Assembly (NCBI GenBank): GCA_035294325.1
Contig: DATGLE010000168.1
Location: forward strand, 1-64,000
DNA from: DATGLE01 sp035294325
GTDB taxonomy: Bacteria > Chloroflexota > Ktedonobacteria > Ktedonobacterales > Ktedonobacteraceae
Reading direction: 5' to 3'
Length of the DNA: 64,000 bases
Under the pieces are notes generated by a model. The model was given only the letters and a program-made list of their open reading frames with translations, was not told the origin of the DNA and searched no databases. Numbering within the stretch: the stretch's first letter is position 1; the number at the start of each line of letters is the position of its first letter. Of the stretch, positions 10,201 through 18,100 are shown piece by piece. The position numbers and the translations under genes were made by a program.

Positions 10201-12112
10201 TCTCGACGGCATCATCGCCATCGATGTCCTTGATGCAAATAGCGCGCACGCGATCCTGCGTCTGGTACTCCCACAGAAGCGCGCCGCCGCGCGTGTAGGC
10301 ATAGACGGTATTCTCCAGGCTGCCAGCGATGATCTCCGGGCCGCCCTCCTCTTTGGAGTTGTACGCATGCACGATCTTGATGCCCTGGGGCGTGTCGATG
10401 GTCCTGAATGGCGCGCTGAGGTTGCTGCCATAGAGATAGAGCTTTTTGTCTTCCGAGCCAACAATGATTTCAACCGGTCCCTGCCTGGTCGGAGCGGTGA
10501 CGTAGAGGCAGGAGATCCAGTCGTCGATATACTGCGAGCGCTTGATCTGCTTTTTCGCCCCGCTCATGACGTAGATGCGATGATCCGAGGAACAGGCCAG
10601 AATCTCCTGCCAGCGGCTGTGATCGACGTAGCCCGTTTGCACCGCCAGGATCTGGCCCGGCAGGCGAAAAGACCAGAGCGAGCGCCCGGCGGCATTCAAC
10701 GCCTGTATGCTGCCCGCAATCGTTCCCAGCACGATTTCGCGCCTCTGATCGCCGGCAATATCCCCGAAGTAGAGGGCGCGCACATGCTCGATATTCTCTT
10801 TGCGCCAGAGCATCTGCACTCTCTGTCGCTCCAGCCGCAGCAGTATGGCGAGGGCCTGCGTATACGCCCCCTCTTCCAGCAGGCGCCCGGCATGGTCCAT
10901 CGTGACCTGCCTGAGCGTGGCAGGCCGGCGGATATCGCCGCCGACGATATCCTGGAGCAAGGCGCTCTCCTCCGGCAAGAGATCGTTCAGGTCGTCGAGC
11001 GCGGGCCTGGCGAGCGCCTGGTAAGCATGGCGGATCTTACCAGCCAGGTGCCTGCTCAGACGCAGGCGCAGAGCGTGTATGCGGTCATCATCGCCGCCGG
11101 CCAGAATCTCGACAATACCATCGTTATTAAAATCGAGCGCGTAAAGACTGAAAACCCGGTATCCCAGGTAATGCCGCCAGAGCAGATAACCACGCTCGTC
11201 GAGCACGTAGAGGTGCTTATCCTCCGCACCTGCAATGATCTCATGGTGTCCATCACCATCGATATCAACGACGTGCAGGCAGAGCAGCCGGTTGGGAAAG
11301 GGATGATGCCACTTCTCTTGCAGGTCCGGGGTGAAAGCTGTGAGGTCTTTGCTATCGGTCCCAACCAGGATCTCCACCCGCCCATCCTGGTCGAGATCGC
11401 AGGCGTAGAGCGTGAGGATCTGGAGACCGATAAAGCGCCGACCAGTGCAGTTGCCCTGGCTATCCAGCACATAAAGGTGCTGATCTCCAGATCCGGCAAG
11501 GATCTCCGGCTGCCCGTCGCCATCGATATCATAGCAGCAGACGGCGCGCACCCATCCCTGCGTGGCGAAGGTCCAGCGCAGCGCGCGGCTCTCGTAGTCG
11601 AGCGCATAGACGCAGCGATCTTCCGAGCCGATGACAATGCTGCGGGGCTGATCGCTGCCCCGCACGATCTGGCGAATAACATGTTTGCTGCTATGCCAGT
11701 ACGCGGTGATCTCCTTCCGCGGATCGAGCGCGATCCCGCTTTCCTTATCGAAGGCATGGAGACTGCCATCACGCCCAACGGTGCGGCCATCTTTGTCGAA
11801 GGCGTACACCTTGCCATCGCGCGTGCCCACCACGACGCGCGCGTGCCCATCCGAGGCGGAGAGGCCCGTAACTGCGCCCACCCACGATTTGCTGCCCACA
11901 ATGCGCCGCCAGCGCACATCGCCGCCTTTACTGAGGACATAGACGCGCCCATCGCGCGAGCCGGCGATGATTTCGATGTCGCCATCATTATCGATATCGG
12001 CGGCATGGACGCTGCTCACCCAGTTCTTGGCCTTATACGACCAGAGGTCAGAGACGACGGTCAGGCCGAGCCGGAGAGCGTCGCGCAATTCTGTCAGGGC
12101 GGTAGACTCCAC
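7208..12112 (-). CDS. giant FG-GAP-like propeller / HEAT / P-loop ATPase protein
   Basis: About 1,634 residues with no signal peptide or clear membrane segment, so probably cytoplasmic. Residues ~20-725 hold at least nine repeats with a calcium-loop-like DxDxDGxxEI(I/L)xG core (for example DIDGDGQPEILAG), plus beta-propeller blades. Residues ~735-1130 are helical and HEAT-like. Residues ~1150-1240 look like an Ig/CARDB-type beta domain (RIRNVGRSAASNVKVSLL). A C-terminal STAND/ORC-like ATPase has Walker A GQRRSGKTT near 1290 and Walker B LVLLIDEFE near 1386, then a winged-helix-like tail. The GTG at 12112 follows AAGAGGGA; the frame further upstream is only the palindromic repeat. A sensor-ATPase role is inference. 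Confidence 0.8.
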   Translation of the reverse strand: MESTALTELRDALRLGLTVVSDLWSYKAKNWVSSVHAADIDNDGDIEIIAGSRDGRVYVLSKGGDVRWRRIVGSKSWVGAVTGLSASDGHARVVVGTRDGKVYAFDKDGRTVGRDGSLHAFDKESGIALDPRKEITAYWHSSKHVIRQIVRGSDQPRSIVIGSEDRCVYALDYESRALRWTFATQGWVRAVCCYDIDGDGQPEILAGSGDQHLYVLDSQGNCTGRRFIGLQILTLYACDLDQDGRVEILVGTDSKDLTAFTPDLQEKWHHPFPNRLLCLHVVDIDGDGHHEIIAGAEDKHLYVLDERGYLLWRHYLGYRVFSLYALDFNNDGIVEILAGGDDDRIHALRLRLSRHLAGKIRHAYQALARPALDDLNDLLPEESALLQDIVGGDIRRPATLRQVTMDHAGRLLEEGAYTQALAILLRLERQRVQMLWRKENIEHVRALYFGDIAGDQRREIVLGTIAGSIQALNAAGRSLWSFRLPGQILAVQTGYVDHSRWQEILACSSDHRIYVMSGAKKQIKRSQYIDDWISCLYVTAPTRQGPVEIIVGSEDKKLYLYGSNLSAPFRTIDTPQGIKIVHAYNSKEEGGPEIIAGSLENTVYAYTRGGALLWEYQTQDRVRAICIKDIDGDDAVEILVGSESRNLYVLNSQGHLKWRYFFPHRVLAVEVADIDQDGKNEALIGCGDGNLYVLSREGDLLWTYQASDRIRVVRVEDIDDDKHMEIAVGAEDQLDLLGVVDQQQVRLLIEQCWLALCERQSARDLVESLLQHHDALLRAFALRKWAEQVECTAQDFERLAEFVKDSSAEVRKALIRSVMVRYAINPPRAPQLLDQLSMDAAQDVRLAFVEHIHLLVKSDWALAFEYLNGFSHNIDRFVRRAVVRKLHHLLDLPHEKYKENIFRLLLSLALDPESEWIRQEAGRSLAHFLDQHYGDLIPRLYECITAGIQPAILRHIASSAETTIVRQTLQALVGLLAGLNEENMLERVEQAVRALEETKSLLQGAETWLIYDNLRQILMLHTVEDIAHYQSKFAAEQPGASEHLLVTARICNRLSAITRILRIFLRRADLNDRLASLLEASAAIEAMHKFVEREYAASLAGAGMLHLPDARIFELLLNRWQAIVRAQLNELRGTAELRVELQTKRARYEEQVGLWLRIRNVGRSAASNVKVSLLHSDDFVAAGNNSFETEMIFSQEEALAEFSIRPHTTAGALDLIFEVVYDDAWADLKMLSICERLELQPLPHQFRPVPNPYSTGTPALDSRMFYGREEDIAFLRDNLARATAKTVIILYGQRRSGKTTLLHHLVNASALDPHIPILIDMQQQAYGITIGKFLYNIAFAMYKSMLKHGMEVLQPERKDFEIDPTFSFSRFLEDIEATLRGRKLVLLIDEFEVLESLVAEKRLEPEIFGYLRSLMQHSPSLDVLLSGTHKIEQLTRSYWSVFFNIARHYKLSKLSAPSARALIEQPVAGYLEYEPYAVDKIRQLTGDQPYLIHLICRSLVEHCNDQRKSYATINDVNVVLREVMQTGHYHFNWIWEQIEPDERVTLAVIAAGGKDEGRAISLVEIEEIYREYRLPGRREHLLANLRALEEADVIERVSGNTAARGAERARYRIPVGLIRAWLLDEKPLEHLMRA

Positions 12113-12138
12113 AGATGTATCCCTCTTAATGCAGATGT

Positions 12139-12245
12139 TCGCGCGGCGGAGCCGCGCGAAGAATACAATTTCAATTGTGAAAGATGCGCTGCGCGCATCT
12201 TTCACAATTGAAATTGTATAATGCGAGCACCGCAGGCGCGAGCAG
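12139..12245. repeat. variable-core hairpin repeat, copy 2
   Basis: The perfect central hairpin 12163-12219 has 27-bp arms and loop TGC, inside flanks GCGCGGCGGAGCCGCGC (left) and GCGAGCACCGCAGGCGCGAGC (right). It lies between the two divergent ATPase genes. The arm sequence is A+T-rich and unlike that of other copies, except for the GATGCGC-TGC-GCGCATC tip. Confidence 0.9.
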
Positions 12246-12407
12246 GTGAGCGTATCAAAAAATCAGATATCCTTTTCTAAGGGTAGCATTTTCTGTGTGA
12301 CAGAGTGTGACAAAAATGTGCCATAGGACATACACTCGGAGGCGATGGGAAGCGGAAGGAAGACAGCGCTGGCACAAATCTGTCATGCAGAGGCAGAGGT
12401 GAAAAGA

Positions 12408-12413
12408 TATAAT
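12408..12413 (+). promoter_or_regulatory. -10 element of the second ATPase gene
   Basis: A consensus TATAAT lies 41 bases upstream of the ATG at 12454. No good -35 is visible at the right distance. Confidence 0.45.
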
Positions 12414-12453
12414 AAAAAGCAGGCGATCAAGGTTAAGGCTCCAGGAGGGCATA

Positions 12454-13842
12454 ATGGAAACCAGGCTACTCAACCCCTATCACGATCTGGCAGCGGTTCG
12501 CGACCCGGCCATGTTCTTCGGGCGCGGCCAGCTCTTGCGGCGCCTCTACTCGGCAATAGCCTACCAGCAGTGCGTCTCACTGGTAGGAGCGCGGCATATG
12601 GGCAAAACCTCTGTGCTCTACTGCCTGCGCCTCCCGCAGGTGCAGCAGCGCTTCGCCTTCGATCTGAGTCGCCATATTCTGGTATTTATCGACCTGCGCC
12701 TGCAAAAGACGCGCGCGGATTTCTTCGCCGCTGTCAGCAAGCAGATCATCGTCCAGGGACGGGGCAGGTTAACATTCACGCTTCCCACCGATGGAGACGG
12801 CGAGGATACGTTCAGCAATGTGCTGGATGCCGCCGAGGAGCAAGGACTGCACCCGGTCCTGCTCATGGACGCCTTCGACAATGTAGCCCGCAATCAGGAG
12901 TTTGACCTGGACTTCTTCGGCTTCCTGCGCGCACAGGCCACTATAGGGAAGGTCTCCTATATCACGGCCTCCATTGCTCCGCTCTACGAAGTCTGTCACC
13001 GTGGGATACGCGGCTCGCCATTCTTCAACATTTTCAGTACCTTCATGCTTGAGCCACTGAGCGAGGAGGAGGCGCGCGAACTGGTGCAGGTGCCGGCGCA
13101 CAGGGCCGGTCTCTCCTTCACCGAAGAGGAAACGACCTGGATTCTCAGGCTGGCCGGGCGCCATCCCTTCTTCATCCAGCGCGTGTGCTACTTCCTCTTT
13201 GAGGAGAAATGTTTGAATGGCTCCGCGCAAATCGATTTCAGGAACGTCAAGAGCCAGGCGTATCATGAGCTGCTGCCGCATTTCGAGGATGCCTGGGAGC
13301 GCACAAAGCCGGAGGAGCAGGAAATGCTCAAGTACGAGGCGCAGCGCAAGGAGGGCCGGCAGCGCGCCCTGCCCGAACTCAGCGAGAGCAGCCTCTTCCG
13401 CAAGTTTGTGCGCGACAAGTGCGATATCCACCTCTTCCACATGACACAGGAGGAGGTAGAGAGCGTGCTTGATAAACTCGACGATGCCCAGGCGCTGGGA
13501 GAGAGTGACCTGCGGCACCTGAACATCGTCACGGCGCGCACGAGGAAGAACGCTCCGCTCTCGACGATTGAAAGAGGGATGATCGTTCGCGCGGTTCTCA
13601 CCGAGGCGTTTGAGCGCATGAGCGGCAACGGCGTGCGCAAAGACTCGGCCCCCGACTGGCGCCTCTACAACATCCTCTATTATCGATACTTCAAGAATCA
13701 TCTAAAAAACGAGCAGATCGCCGCACGTCTGGAGTTTACCAGCACACGACAATACTTCCGCGAGCGTAACAAAGCTATCGGGGCGCTCTTCCATATCCTG
13801 TGCGAGATGGAGGCAGAGGCACATGGCAAAGAAGATGAGTAA
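12454..13842 (+). CDS. ORC/STAND-like P-loop ATPase
   Basis: A 462-residue cytoplasmic protein. It starts NPYHDLAAVRDPAMFFGR, the entry typical of AAA_16/ORC-like ATPases. Walker A is GARHMGKTS at 45-53; the Walker B strand is PVLLMDAFDN at ~134-143, where Ala replaces the usual acidic residue after Asp. A sensor/winged-helix region follows, and the last 90 residues form an all-helical domain ending in an HTH-like segment (EQIAARLEFTSTRQYFRERNKAIG). AGGAGGG lies 6 bases before the ATG. It is divergent from the giant propeller-ATPase and shares its ATPase class. Function is unknown; DNA binding or NTP-dependent signalling is plausible. Confidence 0.75.
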   Translation: METRLLNPYHDLAAVRDPAMFFGRGQLLRRLYSAIAYQQCVSLVGARHMGKTSVLYCLRLPQVQQRFAFDLSRHILVFIDLRLQKTRADFFAAVSKQIIVQGRGRLTFTLPTDGDGEDTFSNVLDAAEEQGLHPVLLMDAFDNVARNQEFDLDFFGFLRAQATIGKVSYITASIAPLYEVCHRGIRGSPFFNIFSTFMLEPLSEEEARELVQVPAHRAGLSFTEEETTWILRLAGRHPFFIQRVCYFLFEEKCLNGSAQIDFRNVKSQAYHELLPHFEDAWERTKPEEQEMLKYEAQRKEGRQRALPELSESSLFRKFVRDKCDIHLFHMTQEEVESVLDKLDDAQALGESDLRHLNIVTARTRKNAPLSTIERGMIVRAVLTEAFERMSGNGVRKDSAPDWRLYNILYYRYFKNHLKNEQIAARLEFTSTRQYFRERNKAIGALFHILCEMEAEAHGKEDE

Positions 13843-13861
13843 TCCCCCGGTGCCTGTACTG

Positions 13862-14038
13862 GCGAGCGCCTGCGGCGCTCGCCTTATATATTGCGATGAG
13901 GGCCAGGTGCATTGCACCTGGCCCTCATCGCAATATATACCCGGTGTAACGATGCCGCGCGACATCAGGCAAGCAAGATTGTCTGATCCTGGATATTCCA
14001 TCGCAATATATACCTGGTGTAACGATGCCGCGCGACTG
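13862..14038. repeat. palindrome plus partial direct repeat of its right arm
   Basis: A GCGAGCGCCTGCGGCGCTCGCC mini-hairpin (~13862-13883) is followed by a perfect palindrome at 13885-13939 with 27-bp arms and one central base. The right-arm end and following sequence (13927-13963, ATCGCAATATATACCCGGTG onward) recur 75 bp later at 14002-14038 with two substitutions. The layout resembles the copy at 63800-63962. Confidence 0.85.
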
Positions 14039-14066
14039 CTCAGCCAGAGAGGGAGAGGGCTGCTTA

Positions 14067-14096
14067 TTGTTACTGTCTGGCACGCTATGCTATAAT
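14067..14096 (+). promoter_or_regulatory. promoter of the Fe-S flavin oxidoreductase gene
   Basis: TTGTTA (14067-14072) and TATAAT (14091-14096) are 18 bases apart, with an extended -10 (TGC just before TATAAT). A leader of roughly 130 bases follows before the ATG at 14237. It holds a G-rich, foldable stretch at 14119-14146 that I could not match to a known riboswitch. Confidence 0.65.
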
Positions 14097-14236
14097 CTGC
14101 AAAGGAAGGTATAACCAGGTCGGAACGGGGGCAAAAACCCGGCCGGGGATTATTAAGTACATCCCTGCTCCACATGCCAGCACTTTTCCCTAGCATAGAT
14201 ATACCCGGCACTGGATGTCCAGGAAAGGACGTTAAA

Positions 14237-16045
14237 ATGATTGATCCCGATAGAGAAATGGAAGAGCGGTACCGGTCGATCACGGTAACGCCAGACTGGT
14301 ACCAGACGAATATTCCCTGCCAGGTTGGATGTCCTGCCCACACGGACGTTTCTACCTACATTGGCTTAATTTCGCAGGCTCGTTTCGACGAGGCATATCT
14401 ACTGAACCGCAAAGCCAACGTCGTTCCCGGCGTGCTGGGGCGCACCTGTGCGCGTCCCTGCGAACCCGTCTGTCGCCGCAACAAAATCGATGGCAAGCCG
14501 ATAGCCATCTGCTGGTTGAAGCGAGCCGCCGCGGACCATCGCGAGTTTCGTCATCATGCCGAGCGGCCACCCATAACCAGAGATAAGAAAGTCGCGATTG
14601 TGGGCGCCGGCTCGGCTGGACTGGCCTGCGCGCGCGACCTGCGCGAAATGGGCTATCCCGTCACCATTTATGAGCAATACCCCACCGGCGGCGGCGTCAT
14701 GGTCAACGGCATCCCCATCTGGCGCCTGCCGCGCGACGTTACGCGCGAAGAGTGCGACGAATACATGGCAGATCTTGGCGTCGAGGTCAAGTACAATACC
14801 AGGGTTGGGCGCGATGTCAAGCTTACCGATCTGCTCAAGGAATATGACGCCGTGTATCTGGCCGCCGGGTGCTACATCCCCAACCCGATGACCGGCCCCG
14901 ATGGCAAGATCATCCCCGGCGCCGATCTCAAAGGCGTTGAGGACGGCATCCGGCTCCTTGAGAAAACCAACTACGGTGAGCCGGCATATATCGGCAAACG
15001 CGTGGCGGTGCTTGGCGCTGGCTTCACTGCGATGGACTGCTGCCGCACCTCCATCCGCTTCGGCGCCGAGAAGGTCTACGTCATGTATCGCCGTTCACAG
15101 GAAGAGCAGCCATCCGACGAGTACGAAGTCGATGAGGCGACACTGGAGCACGTCGAATTCCAATACCTGGTCACGCAGGTCGCCGTGCTGAGCAAGGATG
15201 GCGTGCATGCCAGCGGCGTGCGCTTCATACGCAACAAGCTGGGCGACCCGGATGCCAGTGGCCGCCGCCGCCCGATCCCGATCCCCGGCAGCGAATTCGA
15301 AATCGAGGTCGATACCGTCATCCCCGCCTTCGGACAGTACAGCGATGGATCGTGGCTCCAGGCGGAAGAACTCGGCCTGGAGGTGAACAAGTATGGTATC
15401 CCCCTGGTCGATTACGAGACCTGGATGACGAGCTACCCCGGCCTCTTCGCCGGCGGCGACTATACCCAGGGATCGCGCAATCTGATCTCGGCCATCGCCG
15501 ATGGCCGCGATGCTGCCGCCGCTATCAATCGCTATCTCGGCGGCGAGGACATACCGGCCGAGCCTGCCGAAGAGATCGAGTTGCCCGACTACCGCCGGGG
15601 CATGGTCGATAACTACGAGTCCATCCCTTTCCAGATGATACCCTCGCTGCCCCTGCACGAGCGCTACAGCAATACGCGCGAGGCCGAGACTGGCTATACA
15701 CCGGAAGAGGCGGTCATCCAGGCACGGCGCTGCCTGCAATGCCAGTTGAATATCATGATCGATCCGTCGATCTGCATTCTCTGCTCTGGCTGCGTCGATA
15801 TCTGCCCCTATGACTGCATCAGTATGGAGGGACTCTCGCGCGTGGTCAAGGGCGATCCTATGCACCAGGGAACAGAAACCTGGCGTGGCGGCGCCGACAT
15901 GATTATCGATGAGGAGAAGTGCATCCGCTGCGGCCTGTGTATTGTTCGCTGCCCCACCGATGCAATATCGATGGTCCAATTCGAGGTCTCCAGCCCCAAC
16001 CAGCGCTGGTCAGTCTCGAAGATCCCGATGCTCAATAGAGGCTAG
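14237..16045 (+). CDS. GltD-like NAD(P)H flavin oxidoreductase with extra 4Fe-4S ferredoxin domain
   Basis: A 602-residue cytoplasmic electron-transfer flavoprotein. An N-terminal Fer4_20 domain has Cys28, Cys32, Cys71, Cys75 and Cys79. The FAD site VAIVGAGSAGLACA is at ~119-132 and a second Rossmann motif VAVLGAGFTAMDCC near 255 binds NAD(P)H. FAGGDYTQGSRNLISAIADG closes the flavin domain. Two C-terminal 4Fe-4S motifs (CILCSGCVDICP near 512, CIRCGLCIVRCP near 561) set it apart from plain GltD and resemble NADPH:acceptor oxidoreductase beta subunits. No glutamate synthase large subunit is nearby. AGGAAAGGA precedes the ATG, chosen over an upstream in-frame ATG at 14174. Confidence 0.88.
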   Translation: MIDPDREMEERYRSITVTPDWYQTNIPCQVGCPAHTDVSTYIGLISQARFDEAYLLNRKANVVPGVLGRTCARPCEPVCRRNKIDGKPIAICWLKRAAADHREFRHHAERPPITRDKKVAIVGAGSAGLACARDLREMGYPVTIYEQYPTGGGVMVNGIPIWRLPRDVTREECDEYMADLGVEVKYNTRVGRDVKLTDLLKEYDAVYLAAGCYIPNPMTGPDGKIIPGADLKGVEDGIRLLEKTNYGEPAYIGKRVAVLGAGFTAMDCCRTSIRFGAEKVYVMYRRSQEEQPSDEYEVDEATLEHVEFQYLVTQVAVLSKDGVHASGVRFIRNKLGDPDASGRRRPIPIPGSEFEIEVDTVIPAFGQYSDGSWLQAEELGLEVNKYGIPLVDYETWMTSYPGLFAGGDYTQGSRNLISAIADGRDAAAAINRYLGGEDIPAEPAEEIELPDYRRGMVDNYESIPFQMIPSLPLHERYSNTREAETGYTPEEAVIQARRCLQCQLNIMIDPSICILCSGCVDICPYDCISMEGLSRVVKGDPMHQGTETWRGGADMIIDEEKCIRCGLCIVRCPTDAISMVQFEVSSPNQRWSVSKIPMLNRG

Positions 16046-16088
16046 AGCGCCAGCGAACACCTTCATCTCGCAGGGTGTTGCCCCGCCC

Positions 16089-16144
16089 AAAGAGGGGGTG
16101 TGCAGGCGGAGCCGCGCGCGGCTCCGCCTGCACACCCCCTCTTT
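16089..16144. repeat. perfect 56-bp palindrome downstream of the oxidoreductase
   Basis: The two 28-bp halves meet at 16116/16117 with no loop bases. It contains GGCGGAGCCGCG, like the mini-hairpins of the dispersed family. A smaller palindrome, TCCGCTTGCGGA, follows at about 16155. It sits 44 bases after the oxidoreductase stop and could stabilise or end that transcript. Confidence 0.85.
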
Positions 16145-16290
16145 CTGGACGGTCCGCTTGCGGACCACGAGAAGTGAAAGCCAGCGAACAACCTTTTCTC
16201 CTACTCCATTGTCTGAACGGCTGCAATTCGCCATAATAAGAACCTGTAAAATCCCGGAACATTGTCTCACAACATGAAAGAGTGGTTAAA

Positions 16291-16872
16291 ATGGTTGATA
16301 AACATCTAAAACATGTGATCTTCGGTGCAACTTTTTCTCTGCTTTTTATCCTGGCTGCATGCAGCGGCTCGTCGGGAACAGGAAATAGCGCGAGCCAGCA
16401 GAGCCAGAACAGCCAGTCCTCCACCACCGTCATCGCTACCACGCCGGGCGCGGGCAGCGGCTCGCCCGGCACCGGACCGATTGTGATCCTTTCGCCCACG
16501 CCGGTGCCGGGCGGCAGCGCCAGTAGCCAGCAGGTAGTGTTGCCGGATCGCACATTGATAATCAACAATGTGAGCAAACAGGCAGGCACGGACGCCAGTC
16601 TCACAACCGTCAATGTGGCAGTGACCGTCAAAAATACCGGCAGCAAAAGTATTATGAATGCAGCCAACTTCTTCCAGTTGATCGGCGCGGAGGGTGATAC
16701 CTTTGGCCTGCAATCCAATAGCGCGGCCAGCTTCTTTGGATCGATAGCCGCCCACAGCGAGCGCAGCGCCACGCTCACCTTTCAGGTGCCCACGGGCACG
16801 GTCTCGCAGTTGCGCCTGTTTTATCGTCCCGAGGTAGCGACGGAGACGGTTTTTGTAGCGCTCCATGTATAA
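16291..16872 (+). CDS. lipoprotein with DUF4352-like domain
   Basis: A 193-residue exported lipoprotein. A basic start and hydrophobic segment end in the lipobox FILAAC. A Ser/Gly/Pro-rich spacer (~30-85) leads to a beta-rich C-terminal domain with VNVAVTVKNTGSKSI and LTFQVPTGTVSQLRLFY, typical of DUF4352-type Ig-like domains. The ATG at 16291 has a GAAAGAG ribosome site about 9 bases upstream; a GTG at 16282 is too close to it. It is convergent with the DUF1028 gene. The ligand is unknown. Confidence 0.75.
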   Translation: MVDKHLKHVIFGATFSLLFILAACSGSSGTGNSASQQSQNSQSSTTVIATTPGAGSGSPGTGPIVILSPTPVPGGSASSQQVVLPDRTLIINNVSKQAGTDASLTTVNVAVTVKNTGSKSIMNAANFFQLIGAEGDTFGLQSNSAASFFGSIAAHSERSATLTFQVPTGTVSQLRLFYRPEVATETVFVALHV

Positions 16873-16913
16873 ATCCTGGCGCGCCGCTTTCTCTCCAATG
16901 AGCTAAAGGGGGC

Positions 16914-16976
16914 AAAATCATCCGTAGGGGCGCTGCGAGCGCGCGAGCGCTCGCAGCGCCCCTACCGAATGATTTT
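16914..16976. terminator. bidirectional hairpin between convergent genes
   Basis: The arms 16924-16942 and 16947-16965 are perfectly complementary. Outside them AAAATCAT and ATGATTTT extend the pairing and give short A/T tracts on both sides. The right arm contains the stop codon of the DUF1028 gene (16962-16964). It is well placed to terminate both the lipoprotein and DUF1028 transcripts. Confidence 0.7.
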
Positions 16977-17816
16977 GCGCATAAATTCGAGCACCACGCG
17001 GTCAATGCGCCCATCTTCAAACCAGCGCTCCTCCAGATTTTCGCGGCCACTGAACCTGCGAAAAGCATCCCGCGTCACGTCATCATACATGCCGTTGATT
17101 GGTCCCTGATAGTCGCCGGTTGCCGTCAGAAGTTGCTGTAGCTCACGCGCCAGATTCTCATCGATGGTCAGGATATCCTGGGGGGCCGTGCGGAAGAGAT
17201 AGAGTTTGTGCAACTGGAGCAGGCGCTTCAACTCGTTGATGGGATCGGGGTGATCGTCCACGCGCAGATCGATGAAGCGATCATTAAAGCCGCCATAGCC
17301 GCCGCCCTCTCGAACAATAAGCAGCGCCGCCGATTGCTGGCCCCGGCTATCGCCCCCGGCAGCCTGGCCGGCTGCGAGGGCCGCGACAAGGCGATCACAA
17401 AGCAGCCCCGTCGTCTCCTCAAACGTGCGCCCCATCGCCTGCACGGTATCTTCTCCGACCAGGATATTACCCTGACAGGCGAAATGCTCCCCGGTATAGC
17501 CACCGGCCCAGGGAAAGCACTGCGAGCCGGTATAGGTCACGGGCGCGCCATCGACGCCGACAATACCAATCTGGCGATCCTCGCGCCCGGCATCGCCGGC
17601 CAGCAGCTTCTCCAGGGTTTCCGCAGCCGATAGCCCGCCCGCCAGCAGTTCCAGCCCGCGCGGGCCGTAGCTGGTATTGGCCCACGCCTGCGTCGCGATT
17701 GCCCCGACGCCAGCTCTGGCCCAGGGAACGACGGCGCCAACGGCGAGGAACTTTGATTGTACAGCGATGCCCAGTTCGCCGCTCTGTGGATCTCTTGCAA
17801 CGATAGAGAAGGTCAT
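16962..17816 (-). CDS. DUF1028 Ntn-hydrolase-like protein with peptidoglycan-binding-like tail
   Basis: A 284-residue protein. Residues 1-205 match DUF1028 (TFSIVARDPQSGELGIAVQS, AQAWANTSYGPRGLELLAGG, QIGIVGVDGAPVTYTG), a family with an Ntn-hydrolase-like fold. The last 80 residues (DENLARELQQLLTATGDYQG, DVTRDAFRRFSG) look like the putative peptidoglycan-binding domain often joined to DUF1028. There is no signal peptide, which is odd for a wall-binding protein. GGAGGATA precedes the ATG. The substrate is unknown; amidase-like activity is speculation. Confidence 0.82.
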   Translation of the reverse strand: MTFSIVARDPQSGELGIAVQSKFLAVGAVVPWARAGVGAIATQAWANTSYGPRGLELLAGGLSAAETLEKLLAGDAGREDRQIGIVGVDGAPVTYTGSQCFPWAGGYTGEHFACQGNILVGEDTVQAMGRTFEETTGLLCDRLVAALAAGQAAGGDSRGQQSAALLIVREGGGYGGFNDRFIDLRVDDHPDPINELKRLLQLHKLYLFRTAPQDILTIDENLARELQQLLTATGDYQGPINGMYDDVTRDAFRRFSGRENLEERWFEDGRIDRVVLEFMRKIIR

Positions 17817-17852
17817 AAAATATCCTCCACTTTTTCAAAAGTTACAGTTAGT

Positions 17853-17858
17853 ATTATA
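17853..17858 (-). promoter_or_regulatory. -10 element of the DUF1028 gene
   Basis: A consensus TATAAT on the minus strand lies about 37 bases upstream of the start codon. The -35 region is poor. A small ATGCACTCCATGCAT inverted repeat lies immediately upstream of it. Confidence 0.45.
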
Positions 17859-18100
17859 CTATGCATGGAGTGCATCGAAGGACTTGACTTTTGTCGCTTT
17901 TTTTCGCAAAATTGAAAGAAGCCTGGTCTATGAGAGATGTACGTAGCCGGTAACGTATATTCATCATGGCGAAGGCGAGTGTACCACAGGTCGAGGTATC
18001 TCTTACCTCCCACGGCGAACCGAACGACTCTTTTGCTCCCAGCCAGGTGCCCGGGCGTCGTAACAATGGAGAGATACACTCAGATCCGCAAGGAGTGAAG

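Noticed and set aside
9914..12211. 765-codon open frame on the plus strand
   Set aside because: Antisense shadow of the giant propeller-ATPase gene, created by G+C-biased codon use; no ribosome site or family signature.
14100..14160. SRP RNA-like string CAGGTCGGAACGG before the oxidoreductase
   Set aside because: The conserved SRP loop GGAAGGAAGCAGC is not present and flanking helices do not fit.
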